A DNA stretch of 42,795 nucleotides from DASUTB01 sp036374835 (GTDB lineage: Bacteria; Actinomycetota; Actinomycetes; Jiangellales; Jiangellaceae), in NCBI GenBank assembly GCA_036374835.1, contig DASUTB010000092.1:1-42795 (forward strand), given 5' to 3'. This document shows, in pieces, positions 42,433 to 42,795 of the stretch. The notes beneath the pieces are model-generated. The model made no database searches, was not told the origin of the DNA, and saw nothing but the letters and a program-made list of their open reading frames with translations. Each line of letters opens with the position of its first letter. The stretch's first letter is position 1. The position numbers and the translations under genes are program-made.

Positions 42433-42720
42433 TCAGAAGTCTTGGGACGCTTCGTGTGTCGGACGGCCGGAGAGCCGTTTGAGATGGACCTGGCGCCTCA
42501 GCCGGATGAGCGGCCTGATCAGCAACTCGACACTACCGGCGAGGAAACACCACGTTCCGGCGGTTTCCCATGCCGGGAAGAAGAACATGATGCTGCCCGC
42601 GATGAACCACACGGCGATCAGGACGTCGTTCAGGATGCTTGCGGCCTCGTATCGCCGCCTGATGATCAGCTCTTCGCGGCCGACGCGGAACGTCAGCGCG
42701 CCACCGTCGTCCTGACTCAT
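42433..42720 (-). CDS. YrhK-domain membrane protein
   Basis: From ATG 42720 the product has 95 residues (MSQDDGGALTFRVGREELII); ATG 42729 adds three. The YrhK features are RRRYEAASILNDVLIAVWFI with AGSIMFFFPAWETAGTWCFL and AGSVELLIRPLIRLRRQVHL. Two membrane helices flank a short hydrophilic loop, followed by a basic tail. The function of YrhK domains is not known. The start codon lies beside the left arm of the 20-bp inverted repeat at 42734-42790. It is convergent with the LytTR gene. Confidence 0.85.
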   Translation of the reverse strand: MSQDDGGALTFRVGREELIIRRRYEAASILNDVLIAVWFIAGSIMFFFPAWETAGTWCFLAGSVELLIRPLIRLRRQVHLKRLSGRPTHEASQDF

Positions 42721-42733
42721 GGTTGCCATCGTG

Positions 42734-42790
42734 CCCGTGATCACCGGCACTTTTCACACGAATGGCGCGGAAAGTGCCGGTGATCACGGG
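42734..42790. repeat. 20-bp perfect inverted repeat upstream of YrhK gene
   Basis: CCCGTGATCACCGGCACTTT (42734-42753) pairs exactly with 42771-42790, a 20-bp perfect stem with a 17-nt loop. It contains GTGATCAC, itself a palindrome. It lies immediately upstream of the YrhK start, so it may be an operator, an untranslated-region hairpin or the terminator of the next gene to the right, whose end is outside the window. Confidence 0.7.
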
Positions 42791-42795
42791 GAGAG

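Overview
This window is chromosomal DNA from a high-G+C actinobacterium. The base composition, frequent GTG starts, mycothiol-era family content (DinB, F420-type DDN-like reductase), menaquinone genes, LytR-CpsA-Psr proteins, a DUF3516 helicase and an IdeR/MntR-type regulator all point that way. The order cannot be fixed from sequence alone; a Propionibacteriales- or Jiangellales-like soil actinobacterium is a reasonable guess. No rRNA, tRNA, CRISPR array, prophage or insertion sequence was seen. Gene density is high, and nearly all genes look intact.

Layout. 1-4.1 kb: a DUF6318 lipoprotein (5' end outside the window) coupled to a PKD-domain exported protein, a MerR regulator with a textbook 19-bp-spacer promoter, a CoA-binding protein, and a lone AbiEi/DUF559-type protein followed by a very long hairpin. 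4.2-11.2 kb: envelope block with acyl-CoA dehydrogenase, UDP-sugar dehydrogenase, two divergent LCP proteins and a family 2 glycosyltransferase, ending in a structured intergenic region that may encode a 6C-like small RNA. 11.2-15.2 kb: menaquinone entry enzymes menD and isochorismate synthase, with a hotdog thioesterase-like gene. 15.3-21.6 kb: nagA, a DtxR-family regulator, a small OB-like protein, a DDN-family reductase, a stand-alone MHYT membrane sensor, a tandem Nudix protein and MgtE.

21.7-27.1 kb is unusually rich in small regulators paired with a cognate target: winged-helix plus membrane protein, ArsR plus double-SRPBCC protein, HxlR divergent from an NmrA/QOR2-type reductase, and LysR plus a class A beta-lactamase-like serine hydrolase. 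The LysR pair is divergent from a lipoprotein PBP with transpeptidase motifs and an eight-helix membrane protein, which suggests a wall-stress or beta-lactam-related module. 30.1-35.3 kb: a Ski2-like/DUF3516 helicase, DinB and macrodomain genes, two VOC proteins and a bacterial PH-domain protein.

35.4-42.4 kb is a transport and signalling block. A two-subunit sodium:solute symporter (large subunit plus DUF4212) is divergent from a second symporter with its own small membrane partner, translationally coupled to a LytS-type kinase and a LytTR regulator. By analogy with BtsSR and YpdAB this may be a carboxylate-sensing uptake system.

The most interesting non-gene signal is a 15-nt motif, GAATGAYCACGTARA, found four times on the coding strand downstream of a stop codon (menD, the hotdog gene, the DinB gene, the large symporter subunit) and each time followed at once by a short hairpin. 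Two of the copies belong to a 61-nt ungapped repeat (52/61 identical) whose hairpin arms differ but still pair. This looks like an undescribed dispersed 3'-UTR element.
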